Shown: positions 61,545 to 64,000 of the stretch, one piece after another
Position numbering within the stretch: the first letter of the stretch is position 1
Layout of the letters: each line of letters starts with the position of its first letter
Notes under the pieces: generated by a model
The model's database searches: none
What the model was told of the DNA's origin: nothing
Seen by the model: only the letters and a program-made list of their open reading frames with translations
Assembly (NCBI RefSeq): GCF_003945765.1
Contig: NZ_CP027712.1
Location: 6,200,001-6,264,000, forward strand
From: Pseudomonas chlororaphis subsp. chlororaphis
GTDB taxonomy: Bacteria; Pseudomonadota; Gammaproteobacteria; Pseudomonadales; Pseudomonadaceae
Length of the DNA stretch: 64,000 bases
Reading direction: 5' to 3'
Program-made: the position numbers and the translations under genes

Positions 61545-61870
61545 ACCTTCTCTCCCAGAGCCTGCGTGGCCGCTTTCGGGCTATCGGTCTTGTCGGTGAA
61601 TTGCGGCTTGGTACCGATCTTGTAGGTTTCGAGAATCTCGTAGGTCACGGTGTCGCGGGTGGCGTTGAAGTACTGACGGCAGCCGGCAGCATGGATCCAC
61701 AGCTCGTGGTGCAGGCCGCGAGGGTTGTCGCGGAAGAACATGTAGTCGCCCCACTCCTCGTCGGTGCAGTTGTTCGGGTCCAGTGGACGCGGGATATGCG
61801 CCTGGCCGGACGAATGGAATTCCTCTTCGGAGCGCAGTTCGCCGCAGTGAGGACAGAAGATGTGCAACAT
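61541..61870 (-). CDS. soxD: Sarcosine oxidase delta subunit
   Basis: The 109-residue subunit starts MLHIFCPHCGELRSEEEFHS, where CPHC with later His and Cys (HAAGCRQYF) forms a zinc site, as known for SoxD. PLDPNNCTDEEWGDYMFFRD is also typical. GGAGAAAT lies before the ATG. It sits 14 bases after soxB and overlaps soxA. Confidence 0.95.
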   Translation of the reverse strand: MLHIFCPHCGELRSEEEFHSSGQAHIPRPLDPNNCTDEEWGDYMFFRDNPRGLHHELWIHAAGCRQYFNATRDTVTYEILETYKIGTKPQFTDKTDSPKAATQALGEKV

Positions 61871-61884
61871 AGGGATTTCTCCTG

Positions 61885-63135
61885 TTAGTGGGCGACAGCT
61901 GCAGCGCCGTGTTCGTCGATCAGCGCACCGTTGTGGAAACGGTCGATGGAGAAAGGTGCGGCCAGCGGGTGCATTTCACCCTTGGCCAGGCTCGCGGCGA
62001 ATACGTTGCCCGAGCCAGGTGTTGCCTTGAAGCCACCGGTACCCCAACCGCAGTTGAAGAACATGTTCGGCACCGGGGTCTTGGAGATGATCGGGCAGGC
62101 GTCCGGGGTGGTGTCGACGATGCCGCCCCATTGGCGGTTCATGCGCACCCGCGAAAGGATCGGGAACATCTCGACGATGGCCTGGATGGTGTGCTCGATC
62201 ACCGGGTACGAACCGCGCTGGCCGTAGCCGACCCAGCCGTCGATACCGGCGCCGATCACCAGGTCGCCCTTGTCGGACTGGCTGATGTAACCGTGCACCG
62301 CGTTGGACATGATCACGCTGTCGATGATCGGCTTGATCGGCTCGGACACCAGCGCTTGCAGCGGGTGCGATTCGATCGGCAGGCGAAAGCCGGCGAGCTT
62401 GGCCATGTGCCCGGAGTTACCGGCGGTGACCACGCCGACGCGCTTGGCGCCGATGAAGCCCTTGTTGGTTTCCACGCCGATGCACACACCGTTTTCCTTG
62501 CGGAAGCCGATCACTTCGGTCTGCTGGATCAGGTCCACGCCCAGGGCGTCGGCGGCGCGGGCGAAGCCCCAGGCCACGGCGTCGTGACGGGCCACGCCGC
62601 CACGGCGCTGGACGGTAGCGCCCAGCACCGGGTAGCGAGTGTTCTTGGAGCAGTCCAGGTACGGAATCTCGTCCGCCACCTGCTTGGCGTTGAGCAGCTC
62701 GCCGTCCACGCCGTTGAGGCGGTTGGCGCTGACCCGACGCTCGGAATCACGGATGTCCTGCAGGGTGTGGCACAGGTTGTAGACGCCGCGCTGGGAGAAC
62801 ATCACGTTGTAGTTGAGGTCCTGGGACAGGCCTTCCCACAGTTTCATCGCGTGTTCGTACAGGTGCGCCGACTCGTCCCACAAGTAGTTGGAACGCACGA
62901 TGGTGGTGTTGCGCGCGGTGTTACCGCCGCCCAGCCAGCCTTTCTCGACCACGGCGACGTTGGTGATGCCGTGCTCCTTGGCCAGGTAGTAGGCGGTCGC
63001 CAGGCCATGCCCGCCACCGCCGACGATGACCACGTCGTAGACCTTTTTCGGGGTCGGCGTGCGCCACATGCGCTGCCAGTTTTCATGGTGGCTGAGGGAG
63101 TGCTTGAAGAGGCCGAAGCCCGAGTAGCGTTGCAT
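61885..63135 (-). CDS. soxB: Sarcosine oxidase beta subunit
   Basis: The 416-residue FAD/FMN subunit has the FAD motif [20 protein letters not shown] and the [13 protein letters not shown] segment near the covalent-flavin histidine region, and ends with [20 protein letters not shown]. It oxidises sarcosine. I place the start at 63135, where GGAG is 9 bases upstream; an ATG two codons earlier has only 3 bases of spacing. glyA ends 23 bases upstream. Confidence 0.96.
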   Translation of the reverse strand: MQRYSGFGLFKHSLSHHENWQRMWRTPTPKKVYDVVIVGGGGHGLATAYYLAKEHGITNVAVVEKGWLGGGNTARNTTIVRSNYLWDESAHLYEHAMKLWEGLSQDLNYNVMFSQRGVYNLCHTLQDIRDSERRVSANRLNGVDGELLNAKQVADEIPYLDCSKNTRYPVLGATVQRRGGVARHDAVAWGFARAADALGVDLIQQTEVIGFRKENGVCIGVETNKGFIGAKRVGVVTAGNSGHMAKLAGFRLPIESHPLQALVSEPIKPIIDSVIMSNAVHGYISQSDKGDLVIGAGIDGWVGYGQRGSYPVIEHTIQAIVEMFPILSRVRMNRQWGGIVDTTPDACPIISKTPVPNMFFNCGWGTGGFKATPGSGNVFAASLAKGEMHPLAAPFSIDRFHNGALIDEHGAAAVAH

Positions 63136-63158
63136 AGTCATTTACTCCAAAACCGCAC

Positions 63159-64000
63159 TCAGCGATAAACCGGGAAGTCCGCGCACAGGGCCGATACCTG
63201 ACGAGCGACATTGGCCTCGACATCGGCATCGCCGAGGTGGTCGAGGATGTCGCAGATCCAGCCGGCCAGCTCCACGCACTGGGTAACCTTGAAGCCGCGG
63301 GTGGTCACCGCCGGGGTGCCGATACGCAGGCCGGAGGTCACGAACGGCGACTGTGGATCGTTCGGCACGGCGTTCTTGTTCACGGTGATGTGGGCGCGAC
63401 CCAGGGCGGCGTCCGCCTCCTTGCCGGTGAGGCCCTGACGGATCAGGCTGACCAGGAACAGGTGGTTGTCGGTGCCGCCGGACACTACATCGTAGCCGCG
63501 TTTGATAAATACGCCGGCCATGGCCTGGGCGTTGTCGATCACTTGCTGCTGGTAGGCCTTGAAGCCAGGCTCCAGCGCTTCCTTGAAGCACACTGCCTTG
63601 CCGGCGATCACGTGCATCAGCGGGCCGCCCTGGGCGCCCGGGAAGACCGCGGCGTTGAGCTTCTTCTCGATTTCTTCGTTGGCCTTGGCCAGGATCAGGC
63701 CGCCCCGCGGACCGCGCAGGGTCTTGTGGGTGGTGGTGGTGACCACGTCGGCGTAAGGCAGCGGGTTCGGGTACAGGCCAGCGGCGACCAGGCCGGCAAC
63801 GTGGGCCATGTCGACGAACAGCAGCGCGCCGACCTTATCGGCGATCTGGCGGAAGCGCGGGAAGTCGAGGGTCTTGGAGTAGGCCGAGAAGCCGGCGACG
63901 ATCATCTTCGGCTTGCACTCGACGGCCAGGCGCTCGACTTCGTCGTAGTCGATCAGTCCGGTGTTGGTGTCGATGCCGTACTGCACGGCGTTGTACAGCT
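63159..64000 (-). CDS. glyA: Serine hydroxymethyltransferase, C-terminal part (runs off the window)
   Basis: The frame is open to base 64000, so the N-terminus is outside; about 280 residues are visible. [20 protein letters not shown] holds the PLP-binding lysine, and DSMAHVAGL-like ([20 protein letters not shown]) and [20 protein letters not shown] are typical. It turns glycine and 5,10-methylene-tetrahydrofolate into serine, consuming the products of sarcosine oxidase. It is the leading gene of the glyA-soxBDAG run. Confidence 0.95.
   Translation of the reverse strand, partial: LYNAVQYGIDTNTGLIDYDEVERLAVECKPKMIVAGFSAYSKTLDFPRFRQIADKVGALLFVDMAHVAGLVAAGLYPNPLPYADVVTTTTHKTLRGPRGGLILAKANEEIEKKLNAAVFPGAQGGPLMHVIAGKAVCFKEALEPGFKAYQQQVIDNAQAMAGVFIKRGYDVVSGGTDNHLFLVSLIRQGLTGKEADAALGRAHITVNKNAVPNDPQSPFVTSGLRIGTPAVTTRGFKVTQCVELAGWICDILDHLGDADVEANVARQVSALCADFPVYR

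Noticed and set aside
58524..61625. A 1033-codon open frame on the plus strand opposite soxA
   Set aside because: It mirrors soxA, has a composition typical of high-GC antisense frames (His, Gly, Val, Arg rich) and no recognisable domain or ribosome site. Similar shadows occur opposite the acyl-CoA dehydrogenases, glcB, phoX and the DUF294 gene.
1..64000. tRNA or rRNA genes
   Set aside because: I saw no cloverleaf-like sequence ending in the usual T-loop GTTCGA-type motif with paired acceptor arms, and no rRNA sequence.

Overview
The window is a 64 kb stretch of ordinary chromosome from a high-GC gammaproteobacterium, almost certainly a Pseudomonas of the fluorescens group (fluorescens, protegens or chlororaphis type). 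The evidence is the gene content and order (davBA beside pqqFABCDE, a bioBFHCD operon, the creBC/creD locus, a glyA-soxBDAG-purU-fdhA cluster), a GacA-controlled Rsm small RNA beside a LysR gene, and two families of short palindromic repeats of the kind common in these species. I see no prophage, insertion sequence, CRISPR array, rRNA or tRNA. Codon use is uniform throughout.

Layout. 1-12 kb: the N-terminal part of a membrane quinoprotein glucose dehydrogenase (gcd), an AsnC-type regulator, the lysine-to-5-aminovalerate genes davB and davA, then pqqF, the 24-codon pqqA, pqqB, pqqC, pqqD, pqqE and an S9 peptidase (pqqH). The quinoprotein and the genes that make its PQQ cofactor are therefore close together. 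12-16.5 kb: a small Pmp3-type membrane protein, a toxin-first RelE/HigB-like toxin-antitoxin pair with a palindromic operator, a class III aminotransferase coupled to a MOSC protein, a divergent LysR regulator, and the rsmY small RNA with its GacA box on the minus strand. 16.5-24.4 kb: three paralogous long acyl-CoA dehydrogenases with a membrane diguanylate cyclase between them; the outermost has a tandem PsrA-like operator. 24.4-29 kb: the biotin operon bioBFHCD, with overlapping genes. 29-35.7 kb: ComF, ModE, a Tat-exported PhoX phosphatase, the SrkA kinase, RarD and a GcvR-like ACT protein, with a small cluster of DnaA-box sequences between the last two.

35.7-48.8 kb: malate synthase G with a long leader and an inverted repeat over its promoter; an orphan receiver protein; a cNMP-CBS-DUF294 nucleotidyltransferase-like protein translationally coupled to a DnaQ-type exonuclease; an ECF sigma / FecR / TonB receptor / PepSY iron-siderophore unit; small membrane proteins; and a glutathione transferase. 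48.8-55 kb: creD, creC and creB with a CreB-like direct repeat before creD, an exported retropepsin-like protein, a PlsC-type acyltransferase and a DUF2780 protein. 55-64 kb: fdhA, purU, soxG, soxA, soxD, soxB and the end of glyA, which together strip the methyl group from sarcosine, release formate and formaldehyde from the folate carrier and turn glycine into serine.

Most genes have well-known families. The least explained parts lie between the genes: the Rsm RNA, operators for PsrA, CreB, Fur and a toxin-antitoxin repressor, a DnaA-box pair, and a ~70-150 bp inverted-repeat element that lies directly after stop codons at six of seven sites, including every gap between soxA, soxG, purU and fdhA. 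I found no clearly novel multi-gene system. The strongest candidates for unexplored biology are the aminotransferase-MOSC pair, the DUF294-exonuclease pair, and the stop-codon-linked repeat family.
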